Of a DNA stretch of 64,000 nt, positions 16,542 to 24,966 are shown piece after piece. The notes beneath the pieces are model-generated. The model did not search any database. It saw only the letters and a program-made list of their open reading frames with translations, and was not told the DNA's origin. The stretch is from assembly GCA_032119595.1 (NCBI GenBank), contig JAUMBQ010000005.1, positions 124,001 through 188,000 of the forward strand. Reading direction: 5' to 3'. The DNA comes from JAGIBJ01 sp032119595. Lineage in GTDB: Bacteria > Actinomycetota > Thermoleophilia > Solirubrobacterales > Solirubrobacteraceae. Each line of letters starts with the position of its first letter. The stretch's first letter is position 1. The translations under genes were made by a program, and so were the position numbers.

Positions 16542-17311
16542 CGGAAATTCCGAGGGCGACCGAGGGAAGGACGGATCCGAGCGCGTGGCGCCTGGCCTCG
16601 GTCCGCGAGGTCGTGCACGAAACACCACGCGCCGTGACCTTGCGGTTCGCGGTGCCCAGCTGGCCCGGCCACGTCGCCGGGCAGCGCATCGACGTTCGGC
16701 TCACGGCCGAAGACGGCTACTCCGCAACCCGCGCCTATTCGATCGCGACGCCATGGGTGGGCTCTGCAGCGTCAACGATCGATGTCACCGTGGAGCAGCT
16801 GGAGGATGGCGAGGTCTCCCCGTACCTCGTGGACGTCGCCGCTCCCGGCGACGAACTCGAGATCCGCGGTCCGATCGGCGGCGCGTTCACGTGGCAGCCG
16901 TCGGACGGAGGCCCGGTGCTCCTCATCGCCGGTGGGTCCGGGCTGGTGCCGCTGATGGCGATGGTTCGCGCGCACGCGGTTGCCCCAAGCCAGACAGACG
17001 TGCGCCTCCTGCTGTCGAGCCGAACCTTGGCGGACGTGCTGTACCGCGCTGAGCTGCAGGCGCTGGCCTCAGCCGGCACGGTTCGGCTGCACCAGACGCT
17101 CACACGCGGCGCGCCGAGCGGATGGTCCGGCTCAACGCGCCGCGTCGACGCAGCGATGATCTCTGCGTTCGCTCCCCCGCCTGCAGCGCACCCGCGGATC
17201 TATGTGTGCGGCTCCAATCCGTTCGTCGAAGCCGCCACGGGGGCGCTCCTCGGCCTCGGGTACGACCCCGCGTCGGTCCGGACGGAACGCTTCGGGCCGA
17301 GCGCCAGCTGA
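16538..17311 (+). CDS. FAD/NAD-binding reductase partner of the Mo-oxidoreductase
   Basis: A 257-residue ferredoxin-reductase-type protein. The FAD domain carries VAGQRIDVRL and TRAYSIATPW, and the NAD domain carries VLLIAGGSGLVPLMAM and IYVCGSNPFVEAA. There is no iron-sulfur domain. The GTG start overlaps the preceding stop as GTGA. The tight coupling implies that it exchanges electrons with the sulfite oxidase-like protein, directly or through a small carrier not encoded here. Confidence 0.86.
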   Translation: MTEIPRATEGRTDPSAWRLASVREVVHETPRAVTLRFAVPSWPGHVAGQRIDVRLTAEDGYSATRAYSIATPWVGSAASTIDVTVEQLEDGEVSPYLVDVAAPGDELEIRGPIGGAFTWQPSDGGPVLLIAGGSGLVPLMAMVRAHAVAPSQTDVRLLLSSRTLADVLYRAELQALASAGTVRLHQTLTRGAPSGWSGSTRRVDAAMISAFAPPPAAHPRIYVCGSNPFVEAATGALLGLGYDPASVRTERFGPSAS

Positions 17312-17319
17312 AACGCCCC

Positions 17320-19398
17320 CTACGAGGCTGACACCTCGTACAGCGTGCCGGAGGTCGTGGTCACATCGGTGACGGTGGTGCCGTGCTCCTGTACCCAGGT
17401 GGTGATCTCGCTCGATCCGCCGCGGCCGCCGCCTTGGCCGCCGATGAGCACGTACTTCAGTTCGCCGGATTCGACCATCTGCGCGAGCTGACTGACCGTC
17501 GGGGCCGGGTCGCTGCCCGAGAACCCACCGATGGTCACGACGGCCTTGCCGGTCTGGATGATCACGGACGCGGTCGTCTGCGAGCCCGTCGCCGCCAGCA
17601 GGTACTTCGCCGAGCCTTGGTTGGCTTCCAGGTAGCTGATCACGTCGGAGCTCACGCCGCCGCCCATGCCGCCGCCGCTGTCGCGGGTGGCCTGCGTGTC
17701 GGCCGAGGTCGTGGCCGTACCAGTGGTGCTGGCGGCCGCGCTGTCCTGTGTGGCCGTGGCCGTCGACGCGGCTGGAGCCCCGCCCATCGCGCCCGCAGGC
17801 GGCGTGCCACCCATGGCGCCCGTCGGCGGCGTGCCCATCTGACCGCCGGGACCGCCGCCCATACGGCCCCCGCCCATGCCTCCCATGCTCGACGCGCCAG
17901 CGGGGCCGGCGAGCACGTTGTTGCCGTTGAGCGACCGACCGAGGTTGGCGACGCTGTAGGAGGTCGGCCCCGCCAGGAGTGCCAGGGTGCCAGCGACTGC
18001 CCCGATCGCCACCAATTTGCGCGCAACCGGGCGTGCGCTGCGAAGCGTCGGCGAGAGGACGATCGCGACGACCGCCGCCGCGGGCACCATCGCCTGAGCC
18101 CAGGCCGGCGCGTCGGTGGTCCGGCCGAGCAGCTCCATCGACAGCACGGCCGTCCCGGCGACCGACAGGTCGAGGGCGCCGAGCGCAACCCATGAGGTCC
18201 GGGCGGACTTGAAGAGCATGACGACGCCGATGCCCACGAGCGCCGCGACGGCTGGCGCCAGCGCGCTCGTGTAGTACGGATGGAATGTGCCCTCAGCCAG
18301 GCTGAAGATGCCGACGTGTACGACGCCCCACAGGCCGAAGAGCACGAGACCAGCGCGACGAAGATCGGTGCGCGGCGCGCGACGCGTCATCCAAAGGCCA
18401 GCGACAAGGCCGACCGCCGCAAGTGGCAAGAGCCAGGCGATCTGCCCGCCGACCTGCTCGTTGAACATCCGCAGCCAGCCAGCCGTGCCACCGAAGCTGG
18501 CCCCGCCGCCGCCACCGCCGGACTCGCCAGTGAGGCGGCCGAGACCGTTGTAGCCGAGGATCAGGTCCCAGGCGGAGCCGTCGGTGCTTCCACCGATGTA
18601 GGGCTTGGAGCCGGGCCACAGCTGCACGGCCAGCGGCCACGCTGCGCTCACCGCGACGGTCGTAGCGAGCGCGACCAAAAGCTGGCCGGCGCGCCGCACC
18701 AGGCCGCCGGGGCCGAACGCGAAGTAGGTGAGGGCGAGCGCCGGGAGCACCATCCAGCCCTGCAGCATCTTCGTCATGAAGGCGAGCCCGACGAGCACAC
18801 CGCACCACGCGAGGAACTTCGTCTTGCCGGACTCCAGCGCGCGCACCAGGAGATACGCCGAGCCAACGAGCAGGAGGATCATGAGCGCGTCCGGGTTGTT
18901 GACGCGGGCGATCGCCACGGAAATCGGCGTCACCGCCAACACCAAGCCCGCGGCAAGCGCCGCAGACGGACCGGCGACCCGCTTCACGGTGCCATGGAGC
19001 AGCGCGACCGACGCAACGCTGCAGAGCGCCTGCGGCATCAACATCGCAAAGCTCGAGAAGCCGAAGATGCGCGTCGAGAGGCCCATGAGCCAGATCGACA
19101 GCGGCGGTTTGTCGACCGTGATGAAGCTCGATGGATCGAGCGATCCGAAGAACATCGCCTTCCAGCTTTCGCTCGCGGAGCGAACCGCAGCGGCGTAGTA
19201 CTCGTTGGAGTACCCGTTGCGGCTGAGGCCCCACAGCGTGAGGAAGGCCGCCAGCGCGAGGATCGCGCCGAACCCGGCCTTCGACCAGGCCGGCGTGGTC
19301 TCGGTGGACGCCAGGCGGCTGCGCCACCCAGCCCGGCCATCACCAGTTGTTCTCGTTGAAGCCGCACCCACTGGTGCGGCGGCGGTGCTCGTAGACAT
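17320..19398 (-). CDS. GT39-family membrane glycosyltransferase (ArnT/PMT-like)
   Basis: A 692-residue polytopic protein of the dolichyl-phosphate-mannose/ArnT superfamily, which transfers sugars from polyprenyl-phosphate donors on the outer face of the membrane. The first loop has NEYYAAAVRSASESWKAMFF and the PPLSIWLMGL segment after the DKPP motif, followed by about ten membrane helices. Two low-complexity loops are striking: GESGGGGGGASFGG near residue 285 and a Gly/Met/Pro-rich stretch (GMGGGRMGGGPGGQMG) near residue 500. A soluble C-terminal domain ends YVLIGGQGGGRGG. Acceptor unknown. Confidence 0.85.
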   Translation of the reverse strand: MSTSTAAAPVGAASTRTTGDGRAGWRSRLASTETTPAWSKAGFGAILALAAFLTLWGLSRNGYSNEYYAAAVRSASESWKAMFFGSLDPSSFITVDKPPLSIWLMGLSTRIFGFSSFAMLMPQALCSVASVALLHGTVKRVAGPSAALAAGLVLAVTPISVAIARVNNPDALMILLLVGSAYLLVRALESGKTKFLAWCGVLVGLAFMTKMLQGWMVLPALALTYFAFGPGGLVRRAGQLLVALATTVAVSAAWPLAVQLWPGSKPYIGGSTDGSAWDLILGYNGLGRLTGESGGGGGGASFGGTAGWLRMFNEQVGGQIAWLLPLAAVGLVAGLWMTRRAPRTDLRRAGLVLFGLWGVVHVGIFSLAEGTFHPYYTSALAPAVAALVGIGVVMLFKSARTSWVALGALDLSVAGTAVLSMELLGRTTDAPAWAQAMVPAAAVVAIVLSPTLRSARPVARKLVAIGAVAGTLALLAGPTSYSVANLGRSLNGNNVLAGPAGASSMGGMGGGRMGGGPGGQMGTPPTGAMGGTPPAGAMGGAPAASTATATQDSAAASTTGTATTSADTQATRDSGGGMGGGVSSDVISYLEANQGSAKYLLAATGSQTTASVIIQTGKAVVTIGGFSGSDPAPTVSQLAQMVESGELKYVLIGGQGGGRGGSSEITTWVQEHGTTVTDVTTTSGTLYEVSAS

Positions 19399-19614
19399 CG
19401 TGGCCCCCTCGGCCGTTCCTTGACTGCGAGGAGCATCGACGGCGCGTGTGAGCGGACCACCGGGGTTTCCTGAGAGCTTCGCGAGAGACGCCCAGCCCGG
19501 CTCGACCGCGGAGCGGGAAGCGGGAAGCGGCGCGCCCTGAGGCTGGCCCGGACGAGCGTGTAGCGGGCGCGCGCGGACCGGTCAGCCCGCGCGCGCTGGC
19601 GCCACGAAGAGCGC

Positions 19615-19647
19615 CGCGACCTGAAACCCGCTCAGATCCAGGTCGCG
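19615..19647 (-). terminator. hairpin downstream of the HD-GYP gene
   Basis: CGCGACCTG and CAGGTCGCG form a perfect 9-bp stem with a 15-nt loop, 14 bp after the stop of the HD-GYP gene on the lower strand. There is no T-tract, as is common in high-GC organisms. The rest of 19399-19614 contains GC-alternating runs and short GCGGGAAG repeats but no gene that I can support. Confidence 0.5.
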
Positions 19648-19660
19648 GTGGGGACAGCCC

Positions 19661-20875
19661 TCAAGATGCTTCTGACTCGCTGCTCTCGGCGAACTCGTCG
19701 ATGAGTGCGGCCACAACGGCCGGGTCAAACTGGGTACCGGAGCATCGATGCAGCTCCACGACGGCAGCCTCGTGGCCCATGCCGTCGCGATACGGGCGGT
19801 CGCTGATCATCGCGTCGTACGCGTCGCAGGTGCCGACGATGCGCGCCCCGAGCGGGATCGCCATCTCGGCGAGGCCGTCCGGGTAGCCGCGGCCGTCGTA
19901 GCGCTCGTGGATCGCGCGGACGAGCGGCGCCACGCTGCGGGTGAAGGGGATCCGCTCCAGCAGCCGCCCGCCGACATCGCTGTGCGTCTTGATCTGCTCG
20001 AACTCCTCATCGGTCAGCTTGCCCGGCTTGCGGAGAATGTCGGTCGGGACGCCGATCTTGCCGATGTCATGCAGGATGGCGGCGTAGTGCACATCGCGTA
20101 GTTCACGCTCGCCGAGGCCGAGCCGCCGCGCGACCCGTTCGGAGAGATCAACGACATCGCGAGCATGCTGGGCGGTGTACTCGTCCTTGGCTTCGAGGAC
20201 GTCAATCAGCGTGCCGAGGGTGTTGGTCACCGTCGCTTCGACTTCGGCGGCCAGAGCGGCGCGATGCAGGGCGGCACCGACCTGCGCGCAGATCGCTTCA
20301 GCCAGGAGCACGTCGTCGGCCTTGAAGGCGCTCGGGGCGAGCTGCTCGAGGTTCATGACACCCCAAATGTGGCCGTCGACCGTGATCGGCAACGAGAGTT
20401 CCGAGCGTGGGTCGGTCGCCTCATCGCGACCGAGATAGTCCGGGTCGAGCCGGGTGTCCGGAACGAGCGCGATCGACGAGCTGCGCGCGACGCGACCGTT
20501 CACGCCGGCGTGGATCGACTGCTCGAACGCGAGAAAACCGGGCTGGCCGACGAGCGGTCCGGCGGCAGCAACGACGCGCAGCACCTCACCGTCGAGTCGC
20601 TGAATCACAGCGAGGTAATACTGAAAGGCGGTGTGCAGTTCGCCGACGGCAAGTTCGGCGATGGCCAGCTCGTTCTGGAGCGGCGCGAGCTGCAGGGAGA
20701 GCCGCGCAGCAACGGCTAGGCGCTCATGCCCGAGACGGTCTGCGTCCGCGGTGTCGTCGACGGGACGCGGGACAAAGCGGACCGCTGAACGAGTCGGCGA
20801 GCCGACGTGGCGGTCGCCAAGGAGTTCGGTGGCAAGGGCTGTCGCACGGCGGCGTCGAGCGCGGGACCTCTCCAT
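19661..20875 (-). CDS. GAF-domain HD-GYP phosphodiesterase-type signalling protein
   Basis: A 404-residue cytosolic protein. A GAF-type sensory domain (residues ~85-215, ending GAALHRAALAAEVE) is followed by an HD-GYP domain: AQHARDVVDLSERVARRLG, HDIGKIGVP, HERYDGRGYPDGL and GTCDAYDAMISDRPYR. All metal and GYP residues look intact, so cyclic-di-GMP or related hydrolysis is likely. GAF in front suggests control by a small ligand or redox. The start ATG is preceded by GAAGGACGAAG and, just upstream, by a nine-C tract on the coding strand. Confidence 0.9.
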   Translation of the reverse strand: MERSRARRRRATALATELLGDRHVGSPTRSAVRFVPRPVDDTADADRLGHERLAVAARLSLQLAPLQNELAIAELAVGELHTAFQYYLAVIQRLDGEVLRVVAAAGPLVGQPGFLAFEQSIHAGVNGRVARSSSIALVPDTRLDPDYLGRDEATDPRSELSLPITVDGHIWGVMNLEQLAPSAFKADDVLLAEAICAQVGAALHRAALAAEVEATVTNTLGTLIDVLEAKDEYTAQHARDVVDLSERVARRLGLGERELRDVHYAAILHDIGKIGVPTDILRKPGKLTDEEFEQIKTHSDVGGRLLERIPFTRSVAPLVRAIHERYDGRGYPDGLAEMAIPLGARIVGTCDAYDAMISDRPYRDGMGHEAAVVELHRCSGTQFDPAVVAALIDEFAESSESEAS

Positions 20876-20893
20876 CGTGGTTCTTCGTCCTTC

Positions 20894-20902
20894 GGGGGGG
20901 GG
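20894..20902. repeat. G9 homopolymer upstream of the HD-GYP gene
   Basis: Nine consecutive G on the upper strand (C9 on the coding strand) lie 19-27 bp before the HD-GYP start codon, next to its ribosome-binding region. Such tracts are slippage-prone. Confidence 0.8.
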
Positions 20903-21028
20903 ATTGCGGTGCGGTGCCGCCCCGGGAACGGGCGACGGGTTCGTCCCCGACTACTCGGCGGCCAGGCTCGGTGCATTGAGCCTCGAAGCGGTCCGCTGGA
21001 CGTTCTTCTGGACATCTCGGTCCGTTTA

Positions 21029-21043
21029 GTGTGCTGAGCACAC
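21029..21043. promoter_or_regulatory. 15-bp palindrome GTGTGCTGAGCACAC
   Basis: A perfect inverted repeat with 7-bp arms around one G, in the gap between the aldose epimerase end (21091) and the HD-GYP start (20875). It may be an operator for the HD-GYP gene (154 bp upstream) or a terminator hairpin for the epimerase gene. No T-tract follows. Confidence 0.35.
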
Positions 21044-21090
21044 CAGAGTGTCCCCCAGGAGGACGACTCGGACTGAATGTCGAACGTGCA

Positions 21091-22044
21091 TCACGCCTTT
21101 TCCGTGTCGCTCACTTCTATGGAGAAGGTCGCCGTCGTCGCCTGCCCGGGCTCCGCGAACCGCAATCCGTCGCCAGAGCCGAGGGCGTTGGTCGGCGCAG
21201 CCATCGGCTCGAAGCAGATCACGGGATCGTCGGCCGGAGCAAACACCTGCGCTGCCGGGTACCCCTCTTCGAAGCGCACCGTCACGCGCCGACCGCCACC
21301 CTCGATCGCAAACGCCGTCGACGGGCCGAGGTGGTCATAGCCATCGTCGAAGGTGCGGTCGGCGAGCACGAACGACTCGGCGGGTGTCGGCACGGCGTCA
21401 CCCGTGGGAAGGCCGCGGGCGTCGACCGGGCGGTGGCGCATTGCCGGGAGGTCGACCATCCAGTCCTCTCGCGCCACGCCCGGCAACGTCAGGTACGGAT
21501 GGAAGCCGAATGCGAGCGGGACCGGTCGGTCGCTGGTCGGAATGATCGTCGTGCGGATCGTGAGCCGGCCTGCCTCCAGGCTCACCGCCAGCTCGATCTC
21601 GTGCGGGAACGGGAACGACCGCAGCAGTTCCGGATGGTCACCGAGCAGGAACGACGCGACGAGCTGCGGCCGCTCGTCGCCGTCGTCAGCGACCGGCGGC
21701 TCGACCACCCAGTCCGGCGACGCGGCGAGCAGGCCGTGGATCGGCAGGCCCGAGGGGTCCAAGCGGACCCCAGGCGCTCCCTCCGCGAGGTCGACGGTCA
21801 GGCCACCGGCCACGTACTCGCGCCCGCCCAGCCGATTCGCCCAGGGGTGAAGGAACGGGACCCCCATCGTCTTGCCGGCAGATCGATAGGCATCGAGCCC
21901 GCGTCGCTGACCAAGCAGCTCGTCTCCGTGGTGCCGCAGCGAGACACCGATCATCCCCGCGGACGGCACGAACGCAGCCGTCAGGGCGTGCTCCGGGTCC
22001 GAGAGGTGCACCGCTCCGGGCAGGTGGACGGGCGGGCTCGTCAT
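21091..22044 (-). CDS. aldose 1-epimerase family protein
   Basis: A 317-residue galactose-mutarotase-like enzyme that interconverts alpha and beta anomers of an aldose or an aldose phosphate. Family features are the N-terminal strand pattern with SLRHHGDELL, PFLHPWANRLGGREY (the NRIxxG-like site), GLPIHGLL with the active-site His, LAFGFHPYLTL with the second His, and a C-terminal PVICFEPMAAP with the catalytic Glu. Length is normal. No sugar operon is visible around it, so the substrate cannot be named. Confidence 0.88.
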   Translation of the reverse strand: MTSPPVHLPGAVHLSDPEHALTAAFVPSAGMIGVSLRHHGDELLGQRRGLDAYRSAGKTMGVPFLHPWANRLGGREYVAGGLTVDLAEGAPGVRLDPSGLPIHGLLAASPDWVVEPPVADDGDERPQLVASFLLGDHPELLRSFPFPHEIELAVSLEAGRLTIRTTIIPTSDRPVPLAFGFHPYLTLPGVAREDWMVDLPAMRHRPVDARGLPTGDAVPTPAESFVLADRTFDDGYDHLGPSTAFAIEGGGRRVTVRFEEGYPAAQVFAPADDPVICFEPMAAPTNALGSGDGLRFAEPGQATTATFSIEVSDTEKA

Positions 22045-22156
22045 GAGGCGAAGTGGGTCGGCGCGTCCGGGAACGAGCGACCGATGCGGTCGAGAGAGGG
22101 CATGTGGGCGGTGCCGCGCCGCTGGGCGCTGCCGGGTCGGAGAGAAGGGACCAAAC

Positions 22157-22174
22157 CGGCCCCGTCCGGGGCCG
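22157..22174 (-). terminator. short GC hairpin after the NHL gene
   Basis: CGGCCCC and GGGGCCG form a 7-bp stem with loop GTCC in the 256-bp gap between the NHL protein stop (22301) and the epimerase start (22044). It could end NHL transcription or lie in the epimerase leader. Nothing else is evident in this gap. Confidence 0.35.
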
Positions 22175-22300
22175 ACTCAGGCGCCCATCCTGACGATCGC
22201 AACTCAGCCTGCCAAGCAGCTCGCAAACAAATCGCAGACCGCGGGTATTGGAGCCCGTCGCGTTGGGCCACGCCGATCGAACGCCGCCGCGGCGGCGGAC

Positions 22301-24895
22301 TCAGCGGATGATCCGGTACGGCTTGGTGACGGGCGCGATCCGTGCTCCGCCCGCCTCGATCGCGGCCACACTCAGGCGATAATGCCCGCGTCGCAGTGTG
22401 CGCTTGTTCCATTGCGGGGAGATGCGGAAGGTGTGCGTCGCCTTCGCTGGCTTCAGCGTCCGGCGTCCTGCCAGCGCGACGTACCGAGTGCATGGCTTCC
22501 GCTTGCGGTTGGCGCGCGAGGGCACCCGGCAGCTCGAACCCTGACGGCGCCCCGGCTTGCCGATGAGCACGCGGACGCTGATCGTGGCCGCACGCGAGAG
22601 GGTCACCCTGACCTTGGCCCTGGTGGCCTTGCGCGCCTTGATGTGCCGCCGACGGTTTGCCGCCCGGGCCTGGCGGAGGGTGCTCGGCTTGATCGAGACT
22701 TTGGTCACGACCAACGCCACGGGCGCCGGCGGCGGAGCCACGATCGGAGCCGGATCAAACGACGCAGAGGCACTGCGATCCGCGGTCATCGCGACGGTGC
22801 AGAGCGGCGTCGCCCCGGCAGGCGCGCAGTCGCCGCCCCACCCTGCGAACACGAACCCTGGCCGAGGCGCTGCGGTGAGCGTCACCGCGCGGCCGCCGCC
22901 GTACCGCTGGCTGCAGTCCGTCACGCACGCAATGCCGGGCAGGTCGCTCACGACCGTGCCGCGGTTCAGGTCATTCACGGATGCGACGAGCCGCCGGGTG
23001 ACCGGCGGCGACGTTCCCGGCGCGTCGAATCGCAGGATCCGGTTGTTGCCCGAGTCGGCGACCAGCATCGTGGTCCCGGCAGCGTTGACCGCGATGCCGC
23101 CAGGCTCGATCACCTCCCCCACACCCGCACCTTCGGTCGCCAGGACATCCCACACAAAGCCGCCGAGGCCGTCCGGCGTGCCGCGCAGAACCCGTGCGCC
23201 GTTGGGCGTGAGGGGACGCCGCTCAACCACATAGAGCGTGCCGGAAGTATCAAACGCGAGGCCGTTCGGTCGGTCCCACTGCGGGCCGTCCGGACCGGGG
23301 ATCGTCACACCCGTCGTGGCGTTGCGGATCGCTTTCGTCTCCGCAACAAACGGCGTTCCATCCCCAGCGACCGCGACCGCGACCGGCCGCGTCAGTCCAT
23401 TGCGAACCAGCGTCACGCCGCCTGCGCCGTCCATCATCGACAGCGAGCCGCCGTCCTCATCGGCCACGTACATCCCACCTGCGGGCGCCGCCGCCAGCCC
23501 GCGCGGCGAGATGAACGCACCGGGCGGCGAGGTCGCGAGGACGCCGCCAGCGGCATTCTGCATCACGACACGATCGTTCCCGGTGTCCGCCACCCAAAGG
23601 TTCCCGCCGGTGTCGTACGCCACCTCTTCAGGCAGTTTGAACTGGCCGGTCTCGGCGCCCGGGAAGGTGAATCCGGTGATCTGGCTGATGAGTCCACGTT
23701 GATCGACGAAGGTGCCGTCTGGCGAGAAGAGCGCGACCCGCTCGTCGAACGTGTCGGCGACGGCCACACCCCCGTCCGGCGTGAACGCGACGCCACGCGG
23801 ACGACTCACGTAGCCAGGCCCGCGGCCCGCCACGCCCCACGCCGACAGCACGTTGCCGGCCGGATCGAATTGCTGGATGCGGTTGCCGGCGGTGTCGGCC
23901 ACGTAGACGCCCCGCGGCCCGTCGGCAAGCGCGCCGACGGCTCGGATGATCGACATCTGCCCCACGCCTGGCCCATATCCCGGCCGTCCAATCGTCTGCA
24001 GGAACTGGAGGGTGGTGGCGTCGAAGACCTGGACGCGCGCGCCGAGGTTGTCGGCGACGTAGAGCCGCGGTGGCGTCGACGAGTCGACCGCGACGTCGTA
24101 CGGATTCTGGAACTGACCCGGACCGGTGCCGTAGGCGCCGGCCTGCGCCAGGAAACCGAGGCCGTCCGAGGCCAGCACTACCACGCGGTGGTGGACATCA
24201 TCGGCGACGTACAGCTTCGTCCCCGTTGCATCGAGGGTGAGACCCTGCGGTGCTTCGAGGCCGATCGCTGGATTGCTGATCTGCGGATCCCCGACCGGGA
24301 GCAGCGTCGCCGGGTCCAGCACGAAGCGCTCGACGCGATCGTTGCCCGCGTCCGCGACGTACACCACCGGAGGCCCGCCCGGCGCCTGGAACACGGCAAT
24401 GCCGGAGGCGCTGATGCCAACGCCGGTCGACGCGAATCCACTCATCAGGTCAAACACCGAGGGGTCGCCCCAGGTCGCAAGGTGCTGGCCGCTGGCAGCG
24501 ACGAACACCTGGACGCGGTCGTTCTCGGCGTCGAGCACGTAGAGATGCCCAGTGCGATCGACTGCGACTCCGCCGACGACACCGAGCCGGCCTGGCTCGT
24601 CGCGCGTCGCGCGAGATCCGAGGTTGAACAGATGGCGGCCTGCCCCGTCGAAGGCCTGGACCACGCCCGAGTACTGGTCGCCCACGAACACCCGATTGCC
24701 CGAATCACTGACCGCGACCGCCTGCGGGAACCGGAACACGCCGTTCCCTTGCGGGTCCTCCCCCACGACCGACGGACTGAGCGGCGCCGGGGCAGCACCG
24801 GCTGTCGCCGGACCGACGTGGGCCCACGCAATGGCCAACAGCGCGGCAGTCAGCGCAGGGCGCAGGCGCGCAAAGCGAAAGCGGCGAGTAGGCAT
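22301..24895 (-). CDS. secreted NHL-repeat beta-propeller protein
   Basis: An 864-residue exported protein. The signal peptide is RLRPALTAALLAIAWAHVGPA. From residue ~45 to ~640 there are many NHL-type units with the patterns VAVDxxGxLYVxDxxNDRVQVF and PYDVAVDSSTPPRLYVADN, probably two six-bladed propellers. A short InlB-B-like repeat follows (GFVFAGWGGDCAPAGATPLC). The C-terminal ~130-residue Arg/Lys-rich beta domain (LSRAATISVRVLIGKPGRRQG, CTRYVALAGRRTLK) is a type I associate with Thermoleophilia secreted proteins. Its start is 71 bp below the DHA2 exporter. Role unknown, presumably ligand or surface binding. Confidence 0.85.
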   Translation of the reverse strand: MPTRRFRFARLRPALTAALLAIAWAHVGPATAGAAPAPLSPSVVGEDPQGNGVFRFPQAVAVSDSGNRVFVGDQYSGVVQAFDGAGRHLFNLGSRATRDEPGRLGVVGGVAVDRTGHLYVLDAENDRVQVFVAASGQHLATWGDPSVFDLMSGFASTGVGISASGIAVFQAPGGPPVVYVADAGNDRVERFVLDPATLLPVGDPQISNPAIGLEAPQGLTLDATGTKLYVADDVHHRVVVLASDGLGFLAQAGAYGTGPGQFQNPYDVAVDSSTPPRLYVADNLGARVQVFDATTLQFLQTIGRPGYGPGVGQMSIIRAVGALADGPRGVYVADTAGNRIQQFDPAGNVLSAWGVAGRGPGYVSRPRGVAFTPDGGVAVADTFDERVALFSPDGTFVDQRGLISQITGFTFPGAETGQFKLPEEVAYDTGGNLWVADTGNDRVVMQNAAGGVLATSPPGAFISPRGLAAAPAGGMYVADEDGGSLSMMDGAGGVTLVRNGLTRPVAVAVAGDGTPFVAETKAIRNATTGVTIPGPDGPQWDRPNGLAFDTSGTLYVVERRPLTPNGARVLRGTPDGLGGFVWDVLATEGAGVGEVIEPGGIAVNAAGTTMLVADSGNNRILRFDAPGTSPPVTRRLVASVNDLNRGTVVSDLPGIACVTDCSQRYGGGRAVTLTAAPRPGFVFAGWGGDCAPAGATPLCTVAMTADRSASASFDPAPIVAPPPAPVALVVTKVSIKPSTLRQARAANRRRHIKARKATRAKVRVTLSRAATISVRVLIGKPGRRQGSSCRVPSRANRKRKPCTRYVALAGRRTLKPAKATHTFRISPQWNKRTLRRGHYRLSVAAIEAGGARIAPVTKPYRIIR

Positions 24896-24966
24896 CGAGT
24901 CCCCAAACCCGAGCCGGCGGAAAACGTTGCGGTGATGCGCCAACGAAGCAACCGCGCCCGCCAGCC

